This document shows positions 7,796 through 15,819 of a stretch of DNA of 64,000 bases, one piece after another. How positions within the stretch are numbered: the stretch's first letter is position 1; every line of letters starts with the position of its first letter. The DNA is from JBBDYH01 sp040901795 (lineage in GTDB: Bacteria; Planctomycetota; Planctomycetia; Pirellulales; JALHPA01). The stretch spans positions 5,700-69,699 of the forward strand of contig JBBDYH010000150.1 in the NCBI GenBank assembly GCA_040901795.1. The letters are read 5' to 3'. Under the pieces are notes generated by a model. The model worked only from the letters and a program-made list of their open reading frames with translations. It did no database searches and was not told the DNA's origin. Made by a program: the position numbers and the translations under genes.

Positions 7796-9607
7796 GTGCT
7801 CCTCGCGCAGCCGCTTGAACCGCTCGTACGCCCGGCGGATCTCTCCCGAGTGCGGCTCCAATTCTAGCGCTCGAGCTTGATGCTTAATCGCCGCCTCATA
7901 GTCCTTCTTCGCCGCGTAGCAATGGGCCAGCGTATCGAGATAGCCGCCCGTTTGCTCTTCGCGGGCGAGCTCGACGGATCGCTGTGAAAGGCGAATCGCC
8001 TCGTCGTAGTCGCCCTCGGTATTGCCGACCAACCAGGCGTACTGGTTCATCGCCGTGGTGTCGTCGGGCGAGGTGATCAACTTCTGCTTGAATAGCGCGG
8101 CCGCGTTGCGAATTTTGCCGCGAACCTTATCGTGATCGGCCGGCGGTTGGTCGGCTCGATAGAGTGCGATCAACACATCGGCCTCAGTCGAGTCGTGTGC
8201 CAGCGCCTTGTTCAAGTGCTCGATTTGCTTGGCGGTATCCTTGTCTGCGGCCCATTGCTTCGCGCGGAAGTAATGCATTCGCGCCGTCACCTGGCTGGGG
8301 CTGCGTTCGACGGGGTCCCGCCCTGGTCGGCCGCGCGGCTTGCTGCCCATCGTCTTCAGGTACTGTTCGAGGATGTCGGCCGCCTCGCCGAACCGCTGCT
8401 GATCGTTGAGCAGCTCGCCCAACAGCCCATAAGTCCAGGCGACAAATGGCGCCTCGGCGGCTTGCGGGTTCACCTTGATGACCGCCCGGTACTCGCGCTC
8501 GGCCCATTTCAACAACCCCTTCTGATGAAGCTGGTACGCCAATCGGAAATGGTGATCGATATTCCCGGCGTGTAGATCCAGCACTTTGGCCGCCATTTCT
8601 TCGGCACGCTTCGCATCGCCGCGCAAGTCGTGAGCCTCGGCAATCAAGTACATCAGATAAGCATTGCCGGTGAGCTGGCGATCGAGCCTTTCGGCCACCT
8701 CGTCGACCAGCGGCCAGGCCTCTTGGCGAATCACCCATTCGATAAGCTGGGCCAGCGACTGGCTATCGCTGTTTTCCACGTCCAGCATTCGCCGCATGGC
8801 GGCCAGCGCCTCGTCCCGCCGCTCCGCTTCCAGCAGCATGATCACTTGTTGACGAAAGAGTCCGGCTTGGACCGCGCGTTGCTCGTGTGTCGGCAGGCGC
8901 TTGGTCTGTTCCTGTTCTTCATCCAGAAGTGACTTCCAGGCGGCAAGCGCTTCTTCAGGCTTGGTTGGGAACTCGGCATAGGCCGCCAGCCACCGCACCG
9001 CCGGCCGTTTGCTAAGCCGCGTCTCTTCCAGGATGATGCGGCTCCGATCGGCCCAGGCGGAATCCGCCGGCCGCTTCTGATCCATGACTGCCAGCGCAGC
9101 CTCCTTCGAAAGCAGCACGGAGCGCTCAAAACGAACCAGACGGCACAGCGCCGCCAGTCCTTCGGCCTGTGATTTGGCCGCCATCTGGGTGATCCGCTTG
9201 CGGCGCTCCTGATCCGGCTGCAAATCGTAATCGGCAAGAAGCTTGCGAACCGCTTCGGAATCGGTGTCTCGCACCCAATCCATGCGGATCGATTGCACCA
9301 GCGAACGCGCCCGGTGCGCTACCTCCAGGTCCCGATGGCTTTGGGCGGCAGTCAGTGCGTCGAAGGCGGCCGAACCCATCTCGGCCAGCTCCGCCTGGGC
9401 CCGCTCGCGCACTGGAAAACGAGGATCGCCCAACTGCTCAATCAGCCGCTCGATGCGCATCGACAGCTCGCTCGACGGCTCAGCAACTTCGGCTACGGAT
9501 GCTGTAGCGATCTCGCCGGCAGGCGCCATGCCGATCGCGGCGCTATTTAAACACGCGACCAGCGCGAGCGCCGCAATCGTCCGTGGAATCAAGGCGGGGG
9601 AGGCCAT
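7772..9607 (-). CDS. Secreted TPR-repeat protein
   Basis: 611 residues. Residues 1-30 form a signal peptide (IPRTIAALALVACLNSAAIG). A HEAT-like stretch follows (residues 45-110), then TPR repeats over about 300-600, the clearest being AEREYRAVIKVNPQAAEAP, the block ending DTLAHCYAAKKDYEAAIKHQ and ARALELEPHSGEI. GGGAG lies 9 bases before the ATG. The last codons (EEHSAKPNDQ) run into repeat J1. A scaffold role at the cell envelope is likely; no enzymatic domain is visible. Confidence 0.85.
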   Translation of the reverse strand: MASPALIPRTIAALALVACLNSAAIGMAPAGEIATASVAEVAEPSSELSMRIERLIEQLGDPRFPVRERAQAELAEMGSAAFDALTAAQSHRDLEVAHRARSLVQSIRMDWVRDTDSEAVRKLLADYDLQPDQERRKRITQMAAKSQAEGLAALCRLVRFERSVLLSKEAALAVMDQKRPADSAWADRSRIILEETRLSKRPAVRWLAAYAEFPTKPEEALAAWKSLLDEEQEQTKRLPTHEQRAVQAGLFRQQVIMLLEAERRDEALAAMRRMLDVENSDSQSLAQLIEWVIRQEAWPLVDEVAERLDRQLTGNAYLMYLIAEAHDLRGDAKRAEEMAAKVLDLHAGNIDHHFRLAYQLHQKGLLKWAEREYRAVIKVNPQAAEAPFVAWTYGLLGELLNDQQRFGEAADILEQYLKTMGSKPRGRPGRDPVERSPSQVTARMHYFRAKQWAADKDTAKQIEHLNKALAHDSTEADVLIALYRADQPPADHDKVRGKIRNAAALFKQKLITSPDDTTAMNQYAWLVGNTEGDYDEAIRLSQRSVELAREEQTGGYLDTLAHCYAAKKDYEAAIKHQARALELEPHSGEIRRAYERFKRLREEHSAKPNDQ

Positions 9608-9724
9608 GGCAATTCTCCCGGGGGGAAAAACCGAAAGGCGGCGCGTTCAGGGCAAAGTGCCGCCGCTCCCCTATAAAGATACCCGCCCCGCGACCCCCGA
9701 GGCCAGGGTGCCGGACTTCGTCCC

Positions 9725-9798
9725 CGCTTCTCCCGCTCCATCTCCCCATCTCCCCTTTTATCCCCCCATCTCCTCCGTCATCCCCCCATCCCCGGGCG
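9725..9798. repeat. Family H pyrimidine-rich CCCATCTCC tract
   Basis: A run of CCATCTCCCCATCTCCCC-type words that crosses the end of pyrE and produces its odd Gly/Met/Glu tail. Comparable tracts (TCTCCCAGTCTCCCAG) occur at 41022-41062 and 48187-48257. Confidence 0.55.
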
Positions 9799-10345
9799 GC
9801 TCGATCCCAAAATCGCGGATCGTCAACAAGCTGCTAAACGGATACCCTCGCTTGCCGAATGACTCGGCGCCCCCTTCGCAGCGATCGATGATCGCCACCA
9901 CGCGCGCGACCTTCAGTCCGTACTCTTCGCAGCGGCTGATGGCTTCCAGCGACGAGCCGCCGGTGGTGACCACATCTTCGACGACCGCCACCGTATCTCC
10001 CGCCGCGACGGGGCCTTCGATGAATCGTTTGGTGCCGTGTCCCTTGGCCTCCTTGCGGACCATGAACCCCAACAGCGGAATACCGCGCACGCCGGCCATG
10101 GTGATTACCGCCGCGGTGATCGGGTCGGCGCCGATTGACATCCCGCCGACCGCCTTCGGCAGCGGCAGGTGATCCGCCAACAGATCCAGAATCCCTTCGG
10201 CAATCAACTTCGCGCCGGACGAATCGAGCGTGAGTTGCTTGCCATCGAGATAGTAGCTGGCCTGCTTGCCCGACGCGAGCGTGAACTCGCCGAACTTCAA
10301 CGCCCGCGCGCGGACTAATTCGATGAGTGTTTGCTTGTCGTACAT
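9758..10345 (-). CDS. pyrE: Orotate phosphoribosyltransferase
   Basis: 195 residues from the ATG at 10345 (MYDKQTLIELVR). Converts orotate and PRPP to OMP in pyrimidine synthesis. The PRPP-binding motif VAVVEDVVTTGGSS is near residues 118-131 and the substrate loop region YYLDGKQLTL near 32. The ATG is joined directly to the end of repeat A2 (upstream strand reads GAACTCCAAC then ATG), so no Shine-Dalgarno is present. The C-terminal tail DGGMTEEMGG is encoded by a repetitive pyrimidine tract and probably is not functional. Confidence 0.95.
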   Translation of the reverse strand: MYDKQTLIELVRARALKFGEFTLASGKQASYYLDGKQLTLDSSGAKLIAEGILDLLADHLPLPKAVGGMSIGADPITAAVITMAGVRGIPLLGFMVRKEAKGHGTKRFIEGPVAAGDTVAVVEDVVTTGGSSLEAISRCEEYGLKVARVVAIIDRCEGGAESFGKRGYPFSSLLTIRDFGIEPPGDGGMTEEMGG

Positions 10346-10422
10346 GTTGGAGTTCAAGCTTTAGCTTGCGAAGTTGGAGTTCAAGCTTTAGTTGTTTTCG
10401 CTGGAGTTCAAGCTTTAGCTTG
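10346..10422. repeat. Family A, three direct half-units (A2)
   Basis: Three copies of GGAGTTCAAGCTTTAG in the same orientation start at 10346, 10373 and 10401. They join the pyrE start codon on the left and lie 57 bases before the transposase start on the right. Confidence 0.85.
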
Positions 10423-10479
10423 GCGGAGCATCGATTGCCGAAAGCCACCCGTCACGCCGTCTTTCGATTCGAATCACTT

Positions 10480-11085
10480 ATGTACCGTTGGCGTAAACTA
10501 ACTGACCAACAACGCCAGGAGCTGCTTGACGTTCGCCAGCGGGAAGGACGGCCCTGGCACAGCCCCGCCCACTATACCAGCGATACTGAGCTGTACATGA
10601 TCACGGCCGCTTGCTTCGAGCATCGCCCAATCATCGGCCAATCCACGGCACGGATGTCGAGCTTCGAACAGGACCTTTTGAACGCTTCGCGCGAACTTGC
10701 GCGGGACATCTTCGCATGGAACGTTTTGCCAAATCACTACCATCTACTTGTGCGGGCAAGTGACGTCAAGGCCCTGCTGAAGCGACTCGGAAAAGTTCAC
10801 GGCCGGACGTCATATTTCTGGAACGGAGAAGACCACCAGCGCGGCCGCAAGGTATGGTTCAACGCAGTCGAGACGGCGATGAAATCAGAGCGGCACTTTT
10901 GGGCCAGCATGAACTATGTGTTGAACAACGCCGTGCATCACGGATACGTGCAACGCTGGCAGGACTGGCCGTTCTCGAACGCCGCTGAGTACCTCGCCGA
11001 AGTTGGCAGGGATGTAGCCCAACGGAGGTGGCTCAAGTATCCGGTATTGGATTATGGGAAAGACTGGGATCCACCGGATTTGTAG
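10480..11085 (+). CDS. REP-associated HUH transposase (RAYT-1)
   Basis: 201 residues, Y1-transposase (IS200-like) fold. The HUH motif is His86-Tyr87-His88 (LPNHYHLLVRA). The candidate nucleophile is Tyr146 in MNYVLNNAVHHGYV, followed by WQDWPFSNAAEY, the typical RAYT end pattern. The ATG at 10480 is chosen because upstream codons read through repeat A2 (WSSSFS repeats). Such enzymes cut single-stranded hairpins at REP repeats. The N-terminus (TDQQRQELLDVRQ) is longer than in short RAYTs. Likely intact. Confidence 0.88.
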   Translation: MYRWRKLTDQQRQELLDVRQREGRPWHSPAHYTSDTELYMITAACFEHRPIIGQSTARMSSFEQDLLNASRELARDIFAWNVLPNHYHLLVRASDVKALLKRLGKVHGRTSYFWNGEDHQRGRKVWFNAVETAMKSERHFWASMNYVLNNAVHHGYVQRWQDWPFSNAAEYLAEVGRDVAQRRWLKYPVLDYGKDWDPPDL

Positions 11086-11090
11086 ACGAT

Positions 11091-11229
11091 GTTGGAGTTC
11101 AAGCTTTAGCTTGTGCTTCCGCCAGCCTGAAGGCTGAACTCCAACGCAGACAGCCTGAAGGCTGAACTCCAACGCGGACAGCCTGAAGGCTGAACTCCAA
11201 CGCGGACAGCCTGAAGGCTGAACTCCAAC
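11091..11229. repeat. Family A tandem array (A3)
   Basis: A full unit (GTTGGAGTTCAAG... to ...GAACTCCAAC) is followed by three 28-base tandem copies containing CAGCCTGAAGGCTGAACTCC, the last two preceded by identical GCGGA. The array ends at 11229, one base before the stop codon of the next gene (complement, 11230). Confidence 0.9.
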
Positions 11230-12435
11230 CTATTTCCGCACAATCACGCGGCTGCCGATGGTCAGAATGTCGTAGACGTCGGCGATGTCCGTGGCGCTGA
11301 CGCGGATGCCGCCCGAGGGCTGTTCCGCAGGCGCCGTGGCTTGCGGATTGGTGCCGTGGATGGCCAACTCGCCACCCAGCGCCAGTAGGTATTGGCCCAA
11401 GGGATTGGCAGGGTCGTCGGCCTCAATCTCACCTTGCGGGCCGTTATAGATCGGCGCGGTCGTTTTCTGACTTACGGTGAACTCAACCGGCGTGCCGGCT
11501 TCCACGCGCGACGCGACCGCGCTCCCCAATTGGGCCAGCAAGAAGCTGCCGGCGTAGCAGCCATCGAGCATCAGTGTCAGCCGGTCGGAGCCGACTTCGA
11601 CGATCGCCGTGAACGGCCCGGGCAGGACTTTAATCTCTTGACCAGGCTCGATCGCAGGAGCTGCGGGATCGAGCTCATTGATCTTTGCCAAGAGCTCCGC
11701 TGTGACGCGGTGCCGCTGAGCAATGTCTGCCAGACTCTCTCCAGGCAACACTCGATAAGGCGCCGCGAGCAGGTGGTCGCGCGAATAAATCACCGTACCC
11801 GCCAACTCGTTGAGCAGCCCGGTCACCATCTGCTGCTCCGAAGATGTGAGCGACGGATGGTTGTACCAGGCCGTCAAGTCTTTCAGCGCCTCGCGGAGCT
11901 GACCGGCGGCGAGCTTGGGTTGAATCGTGGGCCAGGCGGCGATAAACGATTCCGTTCCCATCGCGCTGTTTTGACGCGTGGCGGCGCCGGCCGGATCGGC
12001 TTCCGCCCGGCCGGCGAGCGGGTCGGTGGGTCCGCCGAAAGGATTCGTAGTCGGCTGTGCATAGGCCTGGGCGACGCCGTCGTTAACCGAGCCGGAATTC
12101 AAGGCCCGAGACGAGTCCCCGGCACTCGCACGCTGTGAGTCTGAAGAGAACGGCGGCGCGATTTCAGCGGCCGTGCCGCGCGCTGCATCGCCAGCTTGGA
12201 ATGGCGGCGCGCTGCCGCCCGGTGCGGCTTGCAGCAGATTCGGACGCGCGCTTTTCGCCCCTCCATCCTTAGCGGTCAACGCACTTGGATCGCCCAGCTT
12301 AATCTCGGGCGCCGCGTTCACCGAGGTGTCGGTGCCGGCCGGGGGCTCGTCCGGTCCTTTATTTAGTGACCGGTAGACCCCAAACCCCACACCTCCCAAA
12401 ATGGTCAAAAGAATGAGTGGCTTGAGCGAATTCAC
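11230..12435 (-). CDS. LysM and YkuD-domain protein lacking the catalytic Cys
   Basis: 401 residues. The GTG at 12435 is chosen because AAGGAGG lies 7 bases upstream. Residues 5-22 form a membrane anchor (LILLTILGGVGFGVY). A Pro/Ala-rich linker follows, then LysM at about 223-271 (YRVLPGESLADIAQRH) and a YkuD L,D-transpeptidase-like domain at 279-401. His360-Gly-Thr is in place, but the residue 16 positions later, Cys in active enzymes (SxGCIR), is Gly376 in PSGGIRVS. The domain may therefore bind rather than cross-link peptidoglycan. It is predicted to face the periplasm. Confidence 0.85.
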   Translation of the reverse strand: MNSLKPLILLTILGGVGFGVYRSLNKGPDEPPAGTDTSVNAAPEIKLGDPSALTAKDGGAKSARPNLLQAAPGGSAPPFQAGDAARGTAAEIAPPFSSDSQRASAGDSSRALNSGSVNDGVAQAYAQPTTNPFGGPTDPLAGRAEADPAGAATRQNSAMGTESFIAAWPTIQPKLAAGQLREALKDLTAWYNHPSLTSSEQQMVTGLLNELAGTVIYSRDHLLAAPYRVLPGESLADIAQRHRVTAELLAKINELDPAAPAIEPGQEIKVLPGPFTAIVEVGSDRLTLMLDGCYAGSFLLAQLGSAVASRVEAGTPVEFTVSQKTTAPIYNGPQGEIEADDPANPLGQYLLALGGELAIHGTNPQATAPAEQPSGGIRVSATDIADVYDILTIGSRVIVRK

Positions 12436-12462
12436 GTTCGGTCCTCCTTGACCGGTCTCAAC

Positions 12463-12598
12463 TAGAATGACGAATGCCAAAGCCCGAATGCCGAACGAAT
12501 AACGAAGCCCAAATGACGAAGGATTGCGGGCCGACTGTGTTCGTCATTCGTCATTCGGATTTCGTTCGTCATTCTGATTTCGTCATTCGGATTTCATC
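12463..12598. repeat. Family E inverted repeat (E2)
   Basis: GAATGACGAATGCC words face ATTCGTCATTCGGATTTCG words around a 25-base centre. It fills the gap between divergent genes and ends four bases before the ATG at 12602. Confidence 0.75.
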
Positions 12599-12601
12599 TT
12601 C

Positions 12602-12868
12602 ATGCCTTGGTCCAACGACGATCTCGACGACCGCGAGCTCCCCGACGAGGACGTCGGCGACGACGATGAAATCGATACCGAATCGTCGACACGCGAGTGC
12701 CCGCGCTGTGGCGCCGACGTGTACGAGGACGCCGAACAGTGTCCACGGTGCGGCGAGTGGATCACCGCGGAGACGAGCCCCTGGTCGGGCCGCTCGTTGT
12801 GGTGGGTGATCCTCGGCGTGCTGGGCATTCTCGCACTAATCTGGGCGCTCTCATTAGGCGGCCTCTGA
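12602..12868 (+). CDS. Small zinc-ribbon membrane protein
   Basis: 88 residues. An acidic N-terminus (residues 5-30) is followed by a rubredoxin-like zinc ribbon, CPRCGADVYEDAEQCPRCG (33-51), and one C-terminal transmembrane segment (WWVILGVLGILALIWALSL, 67-85). Function unknown; proteins of this layout are common in planctomycetes. The start codon sits right at the edge of repeat E2, so the ribosome binding site, if any, lies in repeat sequence. Confidence 0.8.
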   Translation: MPWSNDDLDDRELPDEDVGDDDEIDTESSTRECPRCGADVYEDAEQCPRCGEWITAETSPWSGRSLWWVILGVLGILALIWALSLGGL

Positions 12869-12917
12869 TCAGGCGGCGGAATGATAGTGACAGCCGCTGA
12901 TCGCCGCTATGGCAGTT

Positions 12918-13040
12918 GGAGAAATGGGGAATGGCCGAATGGGGAATGGGGAATGTCGGAGGAATGCGGAATGGGGAATGCGGAATGGGGAATGCTTGCC
13001 TCCCATTCCGCACTCCCCATTCCCTCATTCCCCATTCGCC
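12918..13040. repeat. Family G inverted repeat
   Basis: GGAATGGGGAATGCGG-type words (12918-12992) face CATTCCGCACTCCCCATTCC (13003-13037). The built structure would be a long imperfect hairpin just before the receiver gene at 13093. Confidence 0.75.
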
Positions 13041-13092
13041 AACCGATCTTCTATAATCTCGGAGTCAACCGCGACCGTCCTGAGAACCGCCC

Positions 13093-13563
13093 ATGCCTGC
13101 TAGCAAGCCCGCTGCCGAGCGTCGCAGCCGCATTCTGATCGCCGACGATAACCAGCCGAACGTCGAGCTAATGGAGGCATTTCTGGCCGACGTCGATTGC
13201 GAAGTCGCCGTGGCGGTCGATGGCCGCGACACGCTGGAAAAGGTCGCCGCGTTTCAGCCCGATCTGATCCTGCTCGACGTGATGATGCCGAAGCTCTCGG
13301 GTTTCGAGGTTTGCAAGAAGATCAAATCCGATCCGAAGACCAAGGGGACCATGGTCCTGATGGTGACGGCCCTGAACGAACGGGGAGATATCGAGCGGGG
13401 GGTCGACAGCGGCACCGACGACTTTCTCAGCAAGCCGGTCAACAAGGTGGAGCTGGTCAAGCGCGTCCAGAACATGCTCAAGCTGCGGCACGTGACTGAC
13501 GAACTGGAGCGGCTGCGGCGCTACATTCAAGACCTTGAGGACGACAGTGGACCGCAGGAATAG
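13093..13563 (+). CDS. Stand-alone response regulator receiver
   Basis: 156 residues with a single REC domain (13-130). The phospho-acceptor is the Asp of LLDVMMPKLSG (about residue 62); acidic pocket ADDNQ; Thr in MVTALNE; Lys in LSKPVNK. The C-terminal 30 residues (RHVTDELERLRRYIQDLE) look like a short coiled coil. No output domain, so it acts through partners; the sequence style is PleD/CheY-like. No kinase gene is adjacent. Confidence 0.9.
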   Translation: MPASKPAAERRSRILIADDNQPNVELMEAFLADVDCEVAVAVDGRDTLEKVAAFQPDLILLDVMMPKLSGFEVCKKIKSDPKTKGTMVLMVTALNERGDIERGVDSGTDDFLSKPVNKVELVKRVQNMLKLRHVTDELERLRRYIQDLEDDSGPQE

Positions 13564-13694
13564 TTCCTGGTTCAAGGTTCAAAGTTCCAGGTTACAGGTG
13601 ACTAGCAGTCCAGTCCGCCGCGGCGGGCTCGAGGTCGGCTCCGGTCCCAAATTGCACTGCGGCCTTGCGGTTTCTTGGCCATCCCGCGCTCGAA

Positions 13695-13725
13695 TTGCTG
13701 TACAGCGCCAATTGGCCCGTATATA
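13695..13725 (+). promoter_or_regulatory. Weak promoter candidate of the DUF1559 genes
   Basis: TTGCTG (13695-13700) and TATATA (13720-13725) precede the ATG at 13764, but the spacer is 19 bases. The rest of the 200-base gap (13564-13763) begins with a short repetitive GGTTCAAGGTTCAAAGTTCC tract. Confidence 0.25.
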
Positions 13726-13763
13726 AATGACGTTAGGGGTTCGTTAACGAAGGACAGAGAGCT

Positions 13764-14738
13764 ATGAAATCTTCAGCATTTGGCCGACAGGCCGCAGGAT
13801 TCACTCTGGTTGAATTGTTGGTAGTCATCGGGATCATCGGCATCTTGGCGGCGCTGATCCTTCCGGCGGTCAACATGGCCCGTGAAGCCGGCCGGCGCAC
13901 CGACTGCCAGAACAAGATCCGGCAAGTCGCACTGGCTGCGCTGTCGTACGAGAACCAATTTGGTAAGTTGCCCCCCGCTCGGAAGCCGGTGTCTGGGGGA
14001 ATGCATGGTTTCTTTATCCATCTTATGCCGGGTCTGGAAGAGACCGGCATAGCGGATCGATATGATATCAGTAAGTCTTGGAACCACCCTGTCAATGCAA
14101 ACTTCAATGTCAACCCTCCGGGGGGTCCCGCTCTCGTTCCCGTCCCGGTCTTCGTTTGCCCGAGCGTCGGCGAAGATCGCGGCGCAATTACGGACTATTC
14201 TCCAGTCGTCGGCGTACATGGCTCTGTGTACGATCGCGTGCGGGGGGGCCAAGCGCGGCATCCCAATCAACCTCGCCGTATGAGCCCTTCGCTGCTGTAT
14301 TACGAACCGGGAATCATCCTCGAGGTTGATGAGCGCCGCACCGCGAAGGTGCTCGACGGCATGTCCAAAACCATCATGTTTGCCGAGTGTGGCGGCCGGC
14401 CTCAACTTTACGTCGGCCGCATTGCGACGCCGAACAGTGTGCCGCCGAACAGTCCAGTCGGACTCTGGGCACACCCGCAAAGTCTGTTGATCGTGGATAT
14501 CAGCTCCGTCAATCCTCCATCGCCGCCGCCTTCAAATGCGCCGCCGAGCATGATGAACTACGTCAACCATTACGACAAGTACGGCGCCGAGATCTACAGT
14601 TTTCACACCGGCGGGGCGAACTTTGCCTTCGGCGATGCGACGGTCCGCTTCGTTAACGAGGCCGTCGACGAAAACGTGTTGATCTCGATCCTGACAGCCC
14701 AAGACGGCGACCTTGTGGACGACGCGCTGCTGCAGTAG
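13764..14738 (+). CDS. DUF1559 prepilin-like protein
   Basis: 324 residues. The type IV prepilin signal GFTLVELLVVIGIIGIL (residues 12-28) has the cleavage Gly and Glu5. The DUF1559 body follows (NQFGKLPPAR, CPSVGEDR, TIMFAECGGRP), ending with the family C-terminus SFHTGGANFAFGDATVRFV. These planctomycete-specific pseudopilins are exported and possibly assembled by a type II/IV-like system; role unknown. AGAGAGCT lies just upstream. A terminator candidate and a second DUF1559 gene follow. Confidence 0.92.
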   Translation: MKSSAFGRQAAGFTLVELLVVIGIIGILAALILPAVNMAREAGRRTDCQNKIRQVALAALSYENQFGKLPPARKPVSGGMHGFFIHLMPGLEETGIADRYDISKSWNHPVNANFNVNPPGGPALVPVPVFVCPSVGEDRGAITDYSPVVGVHGSVYDRVRGGQARHPNQPRRMSPSLLYYEPGIILEVDERRTAKVLDGMSKTIMFAECGGRPQLYVGRIATPNSVPPNSPVGLWAHPQSLLIVDISSVNPPSPPPSNAPPSMMNYVNHYDKYGAEIYSFHTGGANFAFGDATVRFVNEAVDENVLISILTAQDGDLVDDALLQ

Positions 14739-14768
14739 CAAATCCCGGCCGCATAGCCCCTTCCCTCG

Positions 14769-14795
14769 CTAAGCGTTCTCGCTTAGGCTTTTCTT
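14769..14795 (+). terminator. Intrinsic terminator after the first DUF1559 gene
   Basis: CTAAGCG and CGCTTAG form a 7-base-pair stem around TTCT, followed by GCTTTTCTTTTT. It stands 30 bases after the stop at 14738. Confidence 0.6.
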
Positions 14796-14865
14796 TTTGT
14801 CTGTGCTATCTGTTCGTATCTGTGCAGATCTGTGTTCCCGTCTGTCTTGAATTGGGAGCGCGGCC

Positions 14866-15753
14866 ATGGAACTTGCGCATCGAGCCGGCCAGCGCAGAGC
14901 GTTCACGCTCGTGGAGCTGCTGGTCGTCATCGCCATCATCGGAGTCCTGGTCGCGCTGTTGCTGCCGGCGATCAACGCGGCTCGCGAAGCCGCCCGCCGC
15001 GCCGCTTGCACCAGCAACCTGCGGCAGATTGGGTTGGCGACCTTGAACTTCGAGAGCGCGCGGCGCGTGTTTCCGCCGGCGCATATTGAATTGCCGCGCC
15101 GGCACAGTGGCTTTGCCTACATCCTCCCCTACCTGGAGGAACAGGCGATTTACGACATCTACGATTTCGGTCAGCATTGGAGTGCGGTGGCCAATCGTCC
15201 CGCGACGCGAACCACGATTCCGACGTTCATCTGCCCCAGCGTCGGCGAGACGCGTGAGTGGTTCACGGACTACGCCATCTGCTCAAGAATGTCCGACGCA
15301 ACCGGCGACGCCTATAAAACGCTGCTGGCTCAGAACGCCATCCGTCCGCGGAGCAATCTGTTCAGCGACAACGGCGCCATGCGCATTGATTTGCGGAGCA
15401 TTATGCGGAAGGACGAGTTCGTGCCGCGGCGCAAGATCGCCGACGGGTTGTCCTATACCTACATGATCTTTGAATGCGGCGGCCGGCCCAACCGCTATCT
15501 GAACGGGCAGTTGCAACCCAACGCCGCCGCCGTGTCGGGCGCCCGCTGGGCCGATCCCGCGAACCACTTCTGGCTGCACGACTATCCGCTCATCAACTTC
15601 AACAACAATAACGAGATCTACAGTTTTCACCCCGGCGGCGTGAACCTGGTGCGCGGCGACGGTTCGGTGCATTTCGTGGCCGAGACGATCGATCCGGAGG
15701 TGTTCGTCTCGCAGTTCACCGCCAACGGCGGCGAGGCTTTGCATGAGGACTAA
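14866..15753 (+). CDS. DUF1559 prepilin-like protein
   Basis: 295 residues. Prepilin signal RAFTLVELLVVIAIIGVL (11-28). The DUF1559 domain contains CTSNLRQIGLATLNFES, FICPSVGE and MIFECGGRPNRYL, with the C-terminal SFHPGGVNLVRGDGSVHFV. It is paralogous to the gene at 13764 but diverged, sharing mainly the N-terminal helix, CPSVGE and the C-terminal motif. The gap between the two holds a terminator and a family I-like word set, so the two may be transcribed separately. Confidence 0.92.
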   Translation: MELAHRAGQRRAFTLVELLVVIAIIGVLVALLLPAINAAREAARRAACTSNLRQIGLATLNFESARRVFPPAHIELPRRHSGFAYILPYLEEQAIYDIYDFGQHWSAVANRPATRTTIPTFICPSVGETREWFTDYAICSRMSDATGDAYKTLLAQNAIRPRSNLFSDNGAMRIDLRSIMRKDEFVPRRKIADGLSYTYMIFECGGRPNRYLNGQLQPNAAAVSGARWADPANHFWLHDYPLINFNNNNEIYSFHPGGVNLVRGDGSVHFVAETIDPEVFVSQFTANGGEALHED

Positions 15754-15819
15754 GCTTGACGGCGTCGTAACGGGAACGGTTGGAGATGGAACACGGATTG
15801 ACCCACTTCACCGTGCGAA

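Larger units (their letters stand above)
10346..11229 (+). mobile_element. RAYT-1 unit: transposase flanked by family A repeats
   Basis: Half-units of family A precede, and a full unit plus three tandem copies follow, the transposase gene at 10480-11085, with only six bases between the stop codon and the right-hand array. Isolated family A copies lie at 5743-5794, 20490-20512 and 52064-52086. Gene plus matching repeats is the arrangement described for REP-associated tyrosine transposases; no target duplication was identified. Confidence 0.7.

Noticed and set aside
11091..11229. Tandem array as a possible CRISPR
   Set aside because: Units are contiguous palindromes with five-base spacers, no unique spacer sequences and no cas gene nearby.
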